DNA from: Tillus elongatus
Lineage: Eukaryota > Arthropoda > Insecta > Coleoptera > Cleridae
NCBI GenBank assembly: GCA_964006375.1
Contig: OZ023262.1
Span: 200,470,778-200,534,777, forward strand
Reading direction: 5' to 3'
DNA: 64,000 bases
Under the pieces are notes generated by a model. The model did no database searches, was not told where the DNA came from, and worked only from the letters and a program-made list of their open reading frames with translations. Made by a program: the position numbers and the translations under genes. Shown here in pieces: positions 1 to 12,120 of this stretch (positions are counted from its first letter, which is position 1; every line of letters starts with the position of its first letter).

Positions 1-507
1 CAGGCAATAAAGGAGCCCATTACTCTTGTCCATAATGCACTAAACTACAGGAGTTATTTTTTTTAAATATTTTGGTTCAGAATGACGTACTGAATGTAAA
101 AACACAAAATGCTTACAAATTAGGAGGGCGGAAGTGCCGCCATTTTGAGAAAAACCGTTTCGGCCTATATCTGCGTAACCGTGCACTTTAGGCCAAAAAT
201 GGCAATGACCTTTATTATAGATAATTGGATTTCTCATCTTTTTTGTTAAACGATCTTTTTTATATCACTCACACAACTTATACGACTATTAGGATTCATT
301 TATTGACTTTTTTACCTATATCTTTGTTAATAATTGTTTAAACAATAAAATGCTTATAAAATAACTTTTCAATCGACCTACAACTTTTACTTAAAACTTT
401 TTTTCTCAAATTAATATTTCCAAAGTTATAACGCGTTAATTTCAAAAATCCTGTGCCTAGACGGTTGACGCCAGTCTGGGCTTGAAAACTGAATCATCCA
501 ACATCTG

Positions 508-599
<92 letters not shown>

Positions 600-1002
600 C
601 GTCAACCGTCTAGGCACAGGATTTTTGAAATTAACGCGTTATAACTTTGAAAATAATAATTTGAGAAAAAAAAGTTTTAAGTAGGAGTTGTAGGAAATTT
701 GTCGATTTAAAAGTGAGGTTATAAGCGTTTTATTGTTTAAACAATCATTAGCTAAGACATAGGTAAAAAAGTCAATAAATGAATGCTAATAGTCGTATAA
801 GTTGTAAACGGTGACTGATACAAAAAAAAATTAACAAAAAAGTTGAAAAATACAATCATCTACAATAAAGGTGATTACCATTTTTAGCCTAAAGTGCACG
901 GTAAGGATTTTGTGTTTTTACATTCAGTACGTCATTCTGAACCTATGTATCAAAAAAAATAACTCCTGTAGTTTAGTGTAGAAATAAATTCTCTATTGCC
1001 TG
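1..1002. mobile_element. Foldback element FB-1 with (TA)n core
   Basis: Two long inverted arms, about 1-475 and 597-1002, flank a short spacer and a (TA)n tract. The left end begins CAGGCAATA and the right arm ends with its exact complement TATTGCCTG at 994-1002. The arms match along most of their length. The main difference is about 75 bases near 110-185 that the right arm lacks. The inner ends match perfectly around the segment GCCTAGACGGTTGACGCCA. No coding sequence is inside. It is a non-autonomous foldback or MITE-like element. The window starts at its apparent terminus, so a target duplication cannot be checked. Confidence 0.75.
511..596. repeat. (TA)n tract in the FB-1 loop
   Basis: Uninterrupted AT dinucleotides, about 43 units, between the two arms of FB-1. 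Confidence 0.95.
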
Positions 1003-1047
1003 TATTATAACATAAGTTACACTTCTGCGAAATAGTTATAACCATTA

Positions 1048-1050
<3 letters not shown>

Positions 1051-1113
<63 letters not shown>
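1051..1113. repeat. (TA)n tract
   Basis: About 31 TA units directly upstream of a family A body beginning with the GATAACTCAAAAA block. Confidence 0.95.
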
Positions 1114-1115
<2 letters not shown>

Positions 1116-1435
1116 AACTGATAACTCAAAAATTTATTAACCGATTTGATGAAACTTGGCAAGAATATTTCTTTTATTAATCGCTCGGATGAGTTCGTTA
1201 GCCAGCCCTATTGGACCAGTTAAAAAAAAGATTTTTACGAAAAAAAAACATTTGTATCTCAAATAATAACAAACATGTTTTATTGAAATTTGGTTGATAA
1301 GTTCCCCTCGTAGGTACCTTACTGCATACCAAAATTCAACTTTCTAGGTTTATAAAAAATTGAGTTCTTCAAATTTGAAACGTTTAATGAAAATTCGCTA
1401 CCATAGCGCTCTTGCTGCTTCCCGAAATTTTTTAT
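1114..1435 (+). repeat. Family A dispersed repeat body
   Basis: Starts beside the (TA)n tract with GATAACTCAAAAA and a stretch containing GTTCGTTAGCC. It ends with a diverged copy of the shared terminal motif CATAACGCACTTGCTGCGTCC (here about 1400-1428). Similar bodies follow (TA)n tracts near 7741, 11848, 46259, 47420 and 50951. There is no coding capacity, and the 138-codon antisense frame over 1319-1735 is not conserved. Confidence 0.65.
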
Positions 1436-1893
1436 CAATTTTGACATATGAAAACAATTTTTGTAGACCGTGTTCGAACGGAATAGGAAACAATTTACAC
1501 AGGATCTATAGAATTCTTCATTTTCCATCTCGTTAAAATATGTTGCGTAAATACAAAAGCTACGGGGTGTTTCCATATGAGAAGGGTCACGCACATAAAC
1601 TTCTCTGACATGGTTAATAATTCTTCTTTTTTGATGAAATTTGATATACCTATCTATTTTAAGAGATGCGCAATGCAGTGGCGTATTTATTTTCTCCCTA
1701 AAAACGGCCCTAAACTCTTTTCTCGTTTTTGACATAGAAAAACTGCACTAGTAGGCTCTCGTCAGGTGACAGAGAGACCAATTTTCACAGCGCTTATAAA
1801 TAGTTTTTCATCTTATATCTTTTGATCTGTTCTTCATCAAAATCGAATTTGAAATACAAAAGCTACAGGGGTCTTTCCATTTTAAATAGGCCA

Positions 1894-1896
<3 letters not shown>

Positions 1897-1973
<77 letters not shown>
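1897..1973. repeat. (TA)n tract
   Basis: About 38 TA units beside an inverted PLE fragment. Confidence 0.95.
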
Positions 1974-1976
<3 letters not shown>

Positions 1977-2003
1977 CTAAGTGAAGATTGGAACCTGTGA
2001 TGA

Positions 2004-2159
2004 GCACTGATAAGTACACTTGGAGAGCCCCAAATCACCACAACACATTTTAAAAAAATCTGAGAATGTTTCATCCTCTGATGACGCTAACTTGGTGAGT
2101 GAAACGATCGTCAGGTTTTTTTAAAATGTGTTGTGGTGATTTGGGGCTCTCCAAGTGTA

Positions 2160-2163
<4 letters not shown>
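2004..2163. repeat. Inverted pair of PLE end fragments
   Basis: Arms at about 2011-2068 and 2119-2163 are inverted copies sharing CTTGGAGAGCCCCAAATCAC and ACAACACATTTTAAAA. Between them lies a hammerhead-like core. The same arrangement recurs at 60,520-60,745 next to the intact Penelope-like element, which suggests that both derive from PLE pseudo-LTR sequence. Confidence 0.6.
2075..2115 (+). ncRNA. Hammerhead-ribozyme-like motif (PLE-derived)
   Basis: CTGATGA at 2078-2084 is followed by GAAA at 2101-2104. A one-pair stem III, C2105 and G2110 around loop GATC, comes next, then the UC cleavage dinucleotide at 2111-2112. CCT before the core can pair with AGG at 2113-2115 as stem I. Stem II (2086-2099) pairs imperfectly, so activity is doubtful. 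Hammerheads with minimal stem III are known from PLE ends. Confidence 0.45.

Positions 2164-2235
<72 letters not shown>
2162..2235. repeat. (TA)n tract
   Basis: About 37 TA units immediately right of the inverted PLE fragment. Confidence 0.95.
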
Positions 2236-2239
<4 letters not shown>

Positions 2240-2395
2240 TATAGTCTAATAGTGACGTCGGGTGTGGGTTGCAGAGAGCCTAGTTAGTGCTCATTACAAT
2301 TTTTTTTTACAAAACTCAAATGCATCTTCTCAATAGCGATTTTTTTTAATTCGCTAAAATGGTGAACTTGTTGATTTCAATTGATGTTAATTCTC

Positions 2396-2755
2396 AGAGC
2401 CTCGGTGGTTCAGTGCTAAGAAAGTGTGTCTTTGAACCGAAGGGTACAGGGTTCGAACATAGGGTTCTCCTTTCACTTTTTCAGTGCATACTGTAACATT
2501 AACATCAGCTGAGGTTATGGCATTGTATTTTAGCAAGTTGGATGTATGCACTTTCCGCCTTTGGGAGCGGGAGTAAAACCGACGTCCCATGTTCATGTGA
2601 TGTTGGGGACGTTAAAGATCCCTACCCTCCTTACATAAAGGCAGAGGTTCGGCAAGATTTTCAGGATAGTAAGGTGAAACTGCTCCCTCGCGTCGGTGAT
2701 TGGCAATAGTCGCAGAAATAGTTCGACGTTAAAGAAACAAAAACACACACATACA
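2396..2755 (+). mobile_element. tRNA-derived SINE, copy 1
   Basis: The head resembles a tRNA gene: an A-box-like TGGTTCAGTGC near 2406 and a B-box-like GGTTCGAACAT near 2450, the internal RNA polymerase III promoter layout. The body contains GATGTTGGGGACGTTAAAGA and ends in an A-rich CAAAAACACAC tail. Related copies lie at 20,675-20,890 (+, truncated) and 42,822-43,163 (-). Three copies with the same head and body support a SINE rather than a tRNA gene. The family name is not determined. Confidence 0.8.
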
Positions 2756-3620
2756 CGATGTTATTCTCTACAAATTTTAGGTTTTCCTAAGATTAATTGC
2801 AAGAATGATTACATATCTTATTTAAAATTTAAATTATGAACCTTAGCCATACAGATAGCAATTATAAATAATTATTATAAGGCACCTGACACTACTAAAT
2901 CCTTTAGCAATTATCAACGCAATTATGTTTTTTAAATATTCATCAACTTATTTATCAACATATATAAATAGCAACAACAAGCATAGCTCAGATTGCTGAC
3001 CATGACTCATGAAAACCTGTATATCCAACATTTTATTGACATGGTTGTCATTATAATTGTTACACCCACTGCACGCGCATAAGTATTTACATTGTTGTAA
3101 CAAACAAATAGTAAGACTATTAGTATCAAGTAAGGAAGCAATCAAACCTTACTGTTACCGTATCCTCTTATTCATGTCAGTGCTTTTATCCCACGTTCAT
3201 ACTTTTATTTACACACAAAACAGTTATGTTTCCTCTTCCTGGATTTAGTGCAACTAAAAGACATGCGAGGATATTAAGTACAAGCAGATGTGCTCACTCT
3301 TCTAATGTCTCAGACAAACTATTAAATATTATCTATGGTCTAAAAAGTATACCGTTTCTATTGTAATGGTGCTGTTAGCATAATATCTTGATTGTTATGT
3401 GCTAGTCACTGGCTGTCACAATTTCCATCAAACCGTTGGCTGTACATGTTAAGCAAAGTAATTTTTTTCAAAGAACTTTAGGTTTACGTTTATTCCTCTA
3501 TTAAACACATATTTAGAAAACTTACGGTTTCACAGTCTTAAGGTAATACCGCGATCTCGTCGAAATGTGTACCACCATAGATTTTAGTCTATGATTGTCA
3601 TTCATTGTAAAACAATCAAA
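2756..3620. other. No gene seen
   Basis: AT-rich sequence with only short non-conserved frames. I see no recognisable element. Confidence 0.6.
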
Positions 3621-3850
3621 AAGACAGTGTGGCCATAGGTCTTTCGCAGCCATCTTTCGTCCAGATTTCTACACGCCTTGTGGAGGATACAGACAAATCA
3701 ATCATTTCTGTGTTAATCGATACATCTGGAAGAAGAAAGTTGGTAGGCTTCACAAGTAATTATTGTGAAGAAATGACCCTTGTAATATTTCATAGTCAAT
3801 TTGTCTTTTTAAATTATAAAATGCAAATTAAACTCTCATTAGTCATACTA
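3621..3850 (+). repeat. Dispersed repeat of unknown type
   Basis: Shares diverged blocks with 50,062-50,215, including TTAATCGATRCATCTG, GTGAAGAAATGAC and AATGCAAATTAAA. Both copies run in the same orientation. There is no coding capacity, and the element class is unknown. Confidence 0.55.
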
Positions 3851-4097
3851 GTTTAAAATAAAAATATGTTTGTTTTTTCTCGTGGTCGTATGTTTCAATA
3901 AATTTGAATAAAAAAATATTTTTTTAAATTGAGTTTTGTATATTTGAATCAGTTTTGATTTATAAACACCACCTGCATGATAAGTTTATACAAGGGAGCC
4001 CCTCACTTTTAGGCTTGTATTTATCCCTACAGATTCTTTTCTAAACTGCATGTGTTTCGACAGGAAGTTGATAAAACTATTATTTTAAATACATTCC

Positions 4098-4209
4098 TAG
4101 TGAATTTTCTTTAAAAAATTCACTAATGAGGAGATTGCGACTTTTGAAAAAAATCCTTTATTTGAGCGCTAATTTGGTCTCCTTGAACACATATGTTTCT
4201 TTTCTATGT

Positions 4210-4212
<3 letters not shown>
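4098..4212 (+). repeat. Family A head with hairpin
   Basis: A palindromic hairpin (TAGTGAATTTT with AAAATTCACTA, 4098-4127) is followed by a conserved block of about 85 bases containing GAGCGCTAATTTGG. It runs straight into a (TA)n tract. The same hairpin plus block precedes (TA)n near 6867, 44,253, 47,097 and 50,655, and is inverted near 48,985. Confidence 0.7.

Positions 4213-4290
<78 letters not shown>
4213..4290. repeat. (TA)n tract interrupted by a mariner insertion
   Basis: About 39 TA units; the mariner element starts 19 bases downstream at a TA dinucleotide. Confidence 0.95.
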
Positions 4291-4296
<6 letters not shown>

Positions 4297-4308
4297 TATA
4301 CATACATA

Positions 4309-6211
4309 CAGGATGGCGCATTGAAAACGAAACAGACCGATTTGCGCCCAGATAATTTTTTTTAAGAAACGCTGAAACACGTCAATTTTAATATTGAGGG
4401 GGGACATATTTTGACATAAAACTCAACTTTGTCACATCAACCCCTTAACGGTGGTGATAACAACCGTTATATTTTAAATAGGGAACATGAGTCGAGTGCT
4501 ACATCATTTGAAAGCTCTTTCTTTTCTGAATTCAGTACACTTTTTTTTTTTTGAAGTTCTGTCAACTCGGTTAAAAATTATTTACAGTTGGTGTTGCAAG
4601 AAAGTATTTCATTCATTGTGGTAAGAAATGCACTAATTAGTCAATTTATCGTAAAAAAAAAAAGAAAAACAAAACCAAACGTTTAAAAATGTTTATTCAG
4701 TTAAGTAAGTGTTCAAATTGTTGACTACCAGCTTCCATACACAAGTACAAATTTTGTTCAAAACGAGCTCTGACTTTCTGGAGCATTTGTGGAGTTATTA
4801 GACGGAATTCTTCAACAATGTGTCTTCGTAATTCTTCCAGAGACTCCGGTTCTGTTGCGTAAATTTTACTCTTTAAATGGCCCTATAGAAATAAGTCTAA
4901 AGAAGTTAAATCCGGTGATCTAGGGGGCCACTCAATAGCACCTCTACGCCCAATCCATTGTCTTGGAAACTCTCTGTTAAAAAACTCCCTAACACGTTGT
5001 GAAAAATGCGGAGGAGCTCCATCTTGTTGAAGCACTAATTGATTTTCTTGATAGCGATCATCATTTTCAACAATGTCAATTAGTAGAGGGTAAACGATAT
5101 CTTCTAGTAACGCCAAATACGTTTCGTCACTCAAATTGCCGTCAAGAAAAATTGGTCCGATTAAATGGTCTCCAAAAATGCCAGTCCAGACATTCAATTT
5201 CTGTGGAGTTTGAGTGTGCACTTCGTGTAAATTTCTTGGATTATTATCTGCCCAATAACGACAATTATGACGATTGACTGTAGAGCTTAATAAAAACGTA
5301 CACTCGTCTGAAAAACAGACATTGAACATAAAGTTCCTGTTATCAGCTATTCGTGCAGTCATAACTTCACAAAACTCCAGCCGCCGATCAAAATCAGCTT
5401 TATTCAGTTGTTGTGCAAGGTGAATTTTATACGGGTGAAATTTATGATGCTTCAATATTCGCTGAATAGTTCTTCTTTTGGCATTTGAAACAGTGGCGAA
5501 TTTTCTCGTGCTCAAAGTTGGGTCTGCAGCAATTTATCCTCAAACTTCAATCTCAGTAGTCTCATTTCTAACCGGAAATTCACGTTCAGGATCCCGTTTT
5601 TTGTTGGCTACTGAACCACTTTGTTTAAACTTTGCAACTAACTACAAAATGTATTTTCTGTTAACATGTCTGTTTGGATGTCGTTCATTAAACAAATTTG
5701 CCCTACGGTTGGCACAGTCATCGTTTCTGAAAAAAAAAGAGTAATTATTTCAACTTTTTCTTCTACAGAATACACTATTCTGAAATTAATTTTCGGTAGT
5801 ACTATAAGGTATCAAACCGACCGATAAACTGAAATAATAAACCGCATTTCTCTCATTCCGATAAGAAATGTTCTGGTAGTCAATTTTTTGTTTACAAACC
5901 AACAAAACATTGACTATCAGCACATGTCTTATCGGAATGAGTGGAATGCGTTTTTGCATCTTCAACTGTGAATAATTTTTAAACGAGTTAATAAAACTTC
6001 CAAAAAAATTTATGTGCTGGATTCAGAAAAGAAAGAGCTTCCAAATGATGTAACACTCGACCCATGTTCCCTATTTAAAATATAAGGGTGACAAAGTTGA
6101 GTTTTATGTCAAAACATGTCCCCCCAATATTAAAATTGACGCATTTCAGCGTTTCTTAAAAAAAATTTATCTGGACGCAAATCGGTCTGTTTCGTTTTCA
6201 ATGTGCCACTC
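4309..6211 (-). mobile_element. Tc1/mariner-like element, long TIRs, DD41D type
   Basis: A 1.9-kb element flanked by TA dinucleotides, the Tc1/mariner target. The ends are inverted repeats of about 345 bases (4309-4650 and 5865-6211), sharing GAAAACGAAACAGACCGAT near each terminus. The left arm has about 38 extra bases near 4445-4485. The transposase relic lies between them on the minus strand. The element sits in a family A (TA)n tract, so it is younger than that repeat. A small internal palindrome at 5848-5950 is a further rearrangement. Confidence 0.85.
4697..5735 (-). pseudogene. Mariner-like transposase (DD41D), decayed
   Basis: The longest open part is 4883-5515 (210 codons). It shows the DDE-fold landmarks FSDECTF, LQQDGAPPHF and WPPRSPDLTSLD. 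The second and third catalytic Asp are separated by 41 residues, the DD41D spacing of some Tc1/mariner families. A TAG at 4883-4885 stands where relatives have Trp. The frame then resumes to a natural-looking TGA at 4697-4699. Upstream, 5516-5735 encodes a recognisable N-terminal segment (CANRRANLFNERHP) in the same frame, broken by at least three stops. The enzyme would cut and join DNA at the TIRs, but this copy cannot be full length. Confidence 0.85.
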
Positions 6212-6214
6212 TAT

Positions 6215-6576
6215 ATATAAACCCACGTGTTTCCGCTCTTTTGCGTCATCTTCAGGGGTTAAAGACTATTCCTGTTTTTTTATTACAGAAAATGTGCTGT
6301 ATGGAATGTTTCCAAAGTTGTCAATAAGTGCGCAGACTCCATTTTGCTGCTTTAATAAAATAAAAAATACGTGTTGTCTATATTCATCCTATAGCTGCTT
6401 GAAGTCTGGAGATGCTTCTATTCTCTTATTCAATGTCATTTTCGTCTGGAAATCTAAAGAAAATAGATAAAGAACTAAAACTTTGACAACATTCCATACA
6501 GCACATTTTCTGTAATCACAAAACAGCAATAGCCTTTAACCCCTGAAGATGGCTCAAAGGAGCCGAAACGCGCAGG
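6215..6576. repeat. Inverted pair of PLE fragments
   Basis: Arms at about 6215-6330 and 6478-6576 are inverted copies sharing ATTCCATACAGCACATTTTC and TTTAACCCCTGAAGATG, separated by about 150 unrelated bases. The right arm holds a hammerhead-like core. This is the tail-to-tail arrangement often left by Penelope-like elements. Confidence 0.6.
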
Positions 6577-6580
6577 GTTA
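6536..6580 (+). ncRNA. Hammerhead-like motif, CTGAAGA variant
   Basis: Core CTGAAGA at 6543-6549, an extra T, then a perfect stem II GGCTC/GAGCC (6551-6555 and 6560-6564), then GAAAC. A strong stem I can form between TTAACCC just upstream and GGGTTAA just downstream. The nucleotides before the expected cleavage site are CA rather than UH, so self-cleavage is unlikely. Confidence 0.45.
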
Positions 6581-6991
6581 ACAATTAAGTGCATTGTCTG
6601 GTAGAAAAAAAACTTTTAATTCCAAATTTCTTTTAATCATTTCAAACACAGACCTATTGACGTTTAGAAATAATAACATATATTTAACAGTTAAGTTCCA
6701 CTTTACCTGTAGTTAAAAAATTTTCATATGTTAGGTCAAAAATTTACGATGCGCATGATGTAGAATGTAGAAACATAAAAGTAGTCCTAGTAACTTTTAA
6801 AATCCCAAATCCCAGAGAGGGTCTTTGCCATACGTCGGTTGGCACGAATTTGCAGTGGTTTTAGTGAATTTTCTTTAAAAAAATTCACTAATTAGGAGAT
6901 CCCGACTTTTGAATTTTGAAAACATTTCTTCAAATGAGCGCTAATTAGGCCCCCTAGAACACATATCCGGGGTCAGTTTCAATTTTTATAT

Positions 6992-7734
<743 letters not shown>

Positions 7735-8538
7735 ATGTATCACACCGATAACTCAAAAAATAATAGGCCGATTTATATTAAATTTGGTAAGTGCCTTCCT
7801 TTTGCAAATGGCTTGGACACGTTCGTTAGCCAAAAAAATCGCACCAGGTTTTCCCGGAAAATTTTGTGTTTTATTTCGAAAAAAATTTAAATCTCCGAAA
7901 GTAACAAAGTAAGGGCAACCAAATTTGGTGGCCGGGTTTATATTCTTATATGTAAGCCACCTACCACAATTTAGCTGTGTAGGTCAAAAGACAAAAAAAT
8001 TATAGGTATTTAAAGAAAAATAAATTATGGTTTTCCTCAAAACGTCAAAGTTGTGATTTAAAACGTCAAAATTGGCAAAATTTAAGCAAAGAACTTGAAT
8101 CTAATACGGGATATGGAAATAAAATGTCTCAAGAAGAATGTTTTACAAGCCCTGAAGTCTTAGTTTCAACCGTCATTGTCCTTCATCTTACTAAAATGTT
8201 TCCAGAAAATTCATTTCAAATAGACCCTTTCTCTGATGCTTGGCAGTAGCCTTAGCTATAGAGTTTATCGTTTAATGGTATATAATTTTTGTCGAATTTT
8301 CGTAAAAAAATCAATAATGCTCAATATATCCGTTATTATACAAGATATGAAAAAAAAATTGTATACATTAATTATAGGGTGTCTTGAGTTACATCTTAAA
8401 AAATTATTTCTACAATGACAGGCTGGCCTATAAGTCGTTGCTGATTTTCTTTTTTTTTTAATCAAACACGCCTTATGTTATTGGATTTTTTCATTTTCCA
8501 TCGAAATATAATACATGTTTGTAAAAAAAAAGAAATTT

Positions 8539-8843
8539 GGACGCAGCAAGTGCGTTATGGTAGCGAATTTTGATCAAATGCTTCATATTAGAATCGCTCA
8601 ATTTGCTATCAACCTATAAGGTTGACCAAGAAACGAGTTTTTTCGGGAACACTTTAAATTTACTTTCGGAAATTTTTGTACATTTTCAAACAATAAAGTT
8701 ATTTTTATGAAACATGGCACATTGTTTTTACTATATAGGTTATACTGGTAACAAAATTTGATGCATGCTTTCTTAAAAATAAAAAAAAATCCTATTAAAA
8801 CATTTTAATGAAAATTCACTACCATAACGCACTTGCTGCGTCC
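8539..8843 (+). mobile_element. MITE-like unit M1
   Basis: About 305 bases with terminal inverted repeats of about 40 bases, beginning GGACGCAGCAAGTGCGTTAT and ending with its complement. Full copies also lie at 51,697-52,013 (+) and 48,160-48,469 (-). Partial copies lie at 9608-9800 and 52,974-53,380. There is no open reading frame. It is non-autonomous, and the mobilising enzyme is unknown. Confidence 0.75.
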
Positions 8844-9607
8844 AGACTTTTATTAAGTTTTGTTTCCGTAAAAACAACACATTCTGTGTAATCACAAATA
8901 AACTTTACGATTACTTAATACGTTTACTAAAGAAATACCGAAGTACTGACATAGCATAAGAAGACTGTTGATTATGCTGTGGTACTGACTTCATTACGAG
9001 AGTGTAAAACCACGAACAGAAACTACTGGTTTATGGCTTATAACTTAAGCCTCAGACCGGATGCAGTAAAACTTGTTGCTCTGCTTATATCTTGTTTAAT
9101 ACTACCTACATGTTGGTCTTAAACAGACAATTTATTACTTGCTATTCTGAAAAACTAGCTTGGATTGTAATAAATGTGCAATTTTGTAATTGAATACATA
9201 ATTAATGTTAAAAGTTCTCGTAAAATATTGCTTAGATAAAAACGGAGATGGTAGCATTAGAGGAAATATTTCTTTAGTGTTGCTTCATGTAGGTATGGTT
9301 GCAGTAGATCTGTGTGCTCAGGTATTACCAGAACATTTTTATTTTTGAATCTTCAATACTAATTTATTAAGAAAAATATATTAAGCAAGGATGATGTAAC
9401 AACAATGCAAATGTTGGCCTGGCAAAAGTTCAGGTGAATCTGTTTTTTAAGTTAACCGAAGGAAAGTTAACAATACAGAAATAAGAAAATAACCAAAAGT
9501 TATTATTAAAGACCAATGCGGTAACAAATATGTGACCAAGAATTATTAAAATAGCCCAAGACAATTCAGTCTATATTTATAGAAGCAGTCTTATATGGTA
9601 CAATTCT
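8844..9607. other. No gene seen
   Basis: AT-rich, no recognisable coding or repeat structure apart from low-complexity bases. Confidence 0.55.
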
Positions 9608-10149
9608 GGACGTAGCAAGTGCGTTATGGTGACGAATATTCATATAAATGTTTCTAATACCAACATATCTAATATGTCTTTTTTTTTTAAATGAAAGCTG
9701 GCATCAAATTTGGTTATCAGTTAAACTTGTAGTAAAAACAATGTACCACATTTCATCAAAATAACCTCGTTGTTTGAAAAAGTACAAAAATTAACACACC
9801 CTTTCATGGTATCCGCTATCTATTGGTACAAACGCCGTATCATAATTTTTAATATGGGCCATAAATATGAAAAGTTGCAAAACAATGATTGAAATAGCTC
9901 CAAAACGATGAACACTATTTTTTTTCCTTACCAACATGCATTATAATTCGATGGAAAATAAAAAATGCGATAAAATAAGGAGTGTTTGATAATAAAAAAA
10001 ACAAAATTTGTAGCACCAACGACTAATGGGCAACCATTTGATTATTAAAATAATTCTGCAAGATGCAATTCAAGACACCCTATAATAATTAACGTATACA
10101 ATTTTTTCCAGTATCTGGTATAATAACGGATGAATTTAGCTTTACCGTG

Positions 10150-11230
10150 AAAATGCGTTACCCTGTATATGTGGGTTCTAGGGACCAAGTAAGCGCTCAT
10201 TTAATGAAATCTTTTCATAATTCAAAAGTCGCGGTCTCCACAGAGCAATTACACAGACTATTGAAAGCAAGATTTGGTGAGGTGTCACATTTTGAAATAT
10301 TGTTGACATTTTCCCCTCCTCCTCATTTTGAAGAGCCGGTGTCACGTTATATATGTCAAGTGGAATTGTGTTTTTTCTTTCTTCAAAAATTCGATTTTCT
10401 GTGAAGAACTCTGCATGTACGAAGAAAACTGTTACATTTGCTCTACTTATGAATTTTCCAATAAATAAAATAAGAGTAAGAACTAGCATGAAATACCTTA
10501 AGTTTAACGACGCTTGTCTTATAAAAAGTGTCCAAAATGTCCTCCATTTAGTTCCAAACGTTTGAAAATTCTTCTCTGGCAAGAGTGGCACATTATTCAA
10601 CATTTCGGGGGTTACTAACGTACATGCTTTTATATTTCGGTCTCGCATATGCTCTGGCGTGGTTGGTATTATAGCCGTAACTTTCTAGTTTATAAATCCC
10701 TAAAAGAAAGATCTAAAGGCGTGAGATGCGGAGACCTGACCTGACCTGACCAGTTTACTGAGCCACCTCGGACAATCCGTTTATCTCCCAACATGTTCTT
10801 TAGAGTGTTTCTGACTTGGCGCGTAAAGTGTAGTAGAGCTCCGTCGTGCTGAAACCACACATCTCCTAGTTGATCTTCTACGTTGTTCAGAAATTGAAGT
10901 AAATTGTGCCTTAAGAATCATTTTATATCCATTTAGATGGGCTTCAAAAATGTGTCTAAATTTCATTTATTGGAAAATTCATAAGCATAGAACCAGTAGA
11001 TCAGTTGCAACCATGTTCTACGTCCATGCGAAGTTCTTCACGGAGAATTGAATTTTTAAAGAAAAAAACACCATTCCATTTGACATTTAAAATGGGAAGG
11101 AAAGGTAAATGTCAAAAATATTTTAAAATGTGCCCCCATTCTACTTATCACCTCACCAAATTTTGTGGAAAATATTTCGAGTAGTTTTTTTTTTTAGATA
11201 TCAGATTGTAACACTTTAAAATTCTCACAC
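10150..11230 (-). mobile_element. Mariner-like element relic with TIRs
   Basis: Inverted repeats of roughly 170 bases (about 10,240-10,410 and 11,035-11,205) share TTTGGTGAGGTG and CTGTGAAGAAC-like blocks. They flank a short transposase relic. The exact ends and target duplication could not be fixed by eye. Confidence 0.55.
10480..10990 (-). pseudogene. Tc1/mariner-type transposase fragment
   Basis: Read on the minus strand with frame changes, this encodes the C-terminal half of a DDE transposase: LLQFLNNVEDQLGDVWFQHD followed by GALLHFTRQVRNTLKNM, then a stretch ending RSPHLTPLD. Next comes a tail with ACTLVTPEMLNNV, a block typical of these enzymes. The second catalytic Asp (in QHDG) is present. 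The region around the third shows SPH instead of SPD. Frameshifts and stops interrupt it and the N-terminal half is missing, so it is a non-functional relic. Confidence 0.65.
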
Positions 11231-11549
11231 TGTATAACTAAAACTACTGCCACAGTATCAGAGAAAGGGTCTATTTGAACTGATTTTTCTGCAAACATTT
11301 TAGTAAAATGAAGACCAATGACGGTTGAAGCTGAAACTTTAGGCTTTGCAAAACACGCTTCTTGGTTCTTTGTCTAAATGTTGTCAATTCTGACGTTTTA
11401 AATCGTGAAGACGTTTTAGGAAGAAAAACTATAAAATTTTCATAGTAATTTTTCTGACATTTCTTGACCTTTTTGCGCCAAGAAACTTAAACTTGGTTTG
11501 TAATATGCCATAAGTTTTGTTATCCGCACAGAATATTTTGGTTTTATGC

Positions 11550-11737
11550 GTTTTTATGGTCATCAGTGGGACCCAAAGTGTTTTTCTTCAAGTTACTGTA
11601 ACTTTTTTTCTTGTAACCTAAAGATCTAGATTTTGGTGTATAGCTTATAAAGAGGTCATGATGAAAAGCTTTTGAAAAAATTTCTTCAGATGAGCGCGAA
11701 TTTGGGTGTCTAGAACCCAAAACCAAGGTCCGTTAAA

Positions 11738-11827
<90 letters not shown>

Positions 11828-12120
11828 GTATATGTATGTATGTATCCGAGCGATAACTCAAAAAATACTCAACTGATCTGAACAAAACTTGGCACATAAT
11901 TTCATTGTATTAAGATCGCGGACCAGTTCGTATATCAGCTACAACGAAAATTTTTTTCCCGCAAAAATATACAAAAATATTTTTGAAAACGCTATATTTT
12001 TGTAAGTATTAGAGTTACCAGAATGAGACTTTATATGTGGCTAGAAATGGTGTAAGTAAACCTATGTTGTAAATTTTAAGTAATTTGGTACACAATATTT
12101 AGAGTCTTTTCCAAATTAAA
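11550..12120 (+). repeat. Family A copy with (TA)n
   Basis: The head block (CTAGAACCCAAAACCAAGGT near 11,710) is followed by (TA)n at 11,741-11,825, then the GATAACTCAAAAA body from 11,850. The terminal CACTTGCTGCG motif is missing or too diverged to see. Confidence 0.65.
11741..11825. repeat. (TA)n tract
   Basis: About 42 TA units inside a family A copy. Confidence 0.95.

Larger units (their letters stand above)
9608..11500 (-). mobile_element. Family A composite copy, inverted and interrupted
   Basis: 9608-9800 is the reversed end of M1. 9870-10,145 matches the complement of 8300-8530, and 11,240-11,500 matches the complement of 7985-8260. A mariner-like relic (about 10,150-11,230) interrupts it. 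This gives relative age: family A first, mariner relic second. Confidence 0.6.

Noticed and set aside
1319..1735. A 138-codon minus-strand frame as a host gene
   Set aside because: It spans family A repeat sequence, has no recognised domain and is not open in other copies.
2396..2470. A functional tRNA gene
   Set aside because: Pol III boxes are present, but the same head plus body recurs at two other sites and the cloverleaf is incomplete; a SINE explains it.
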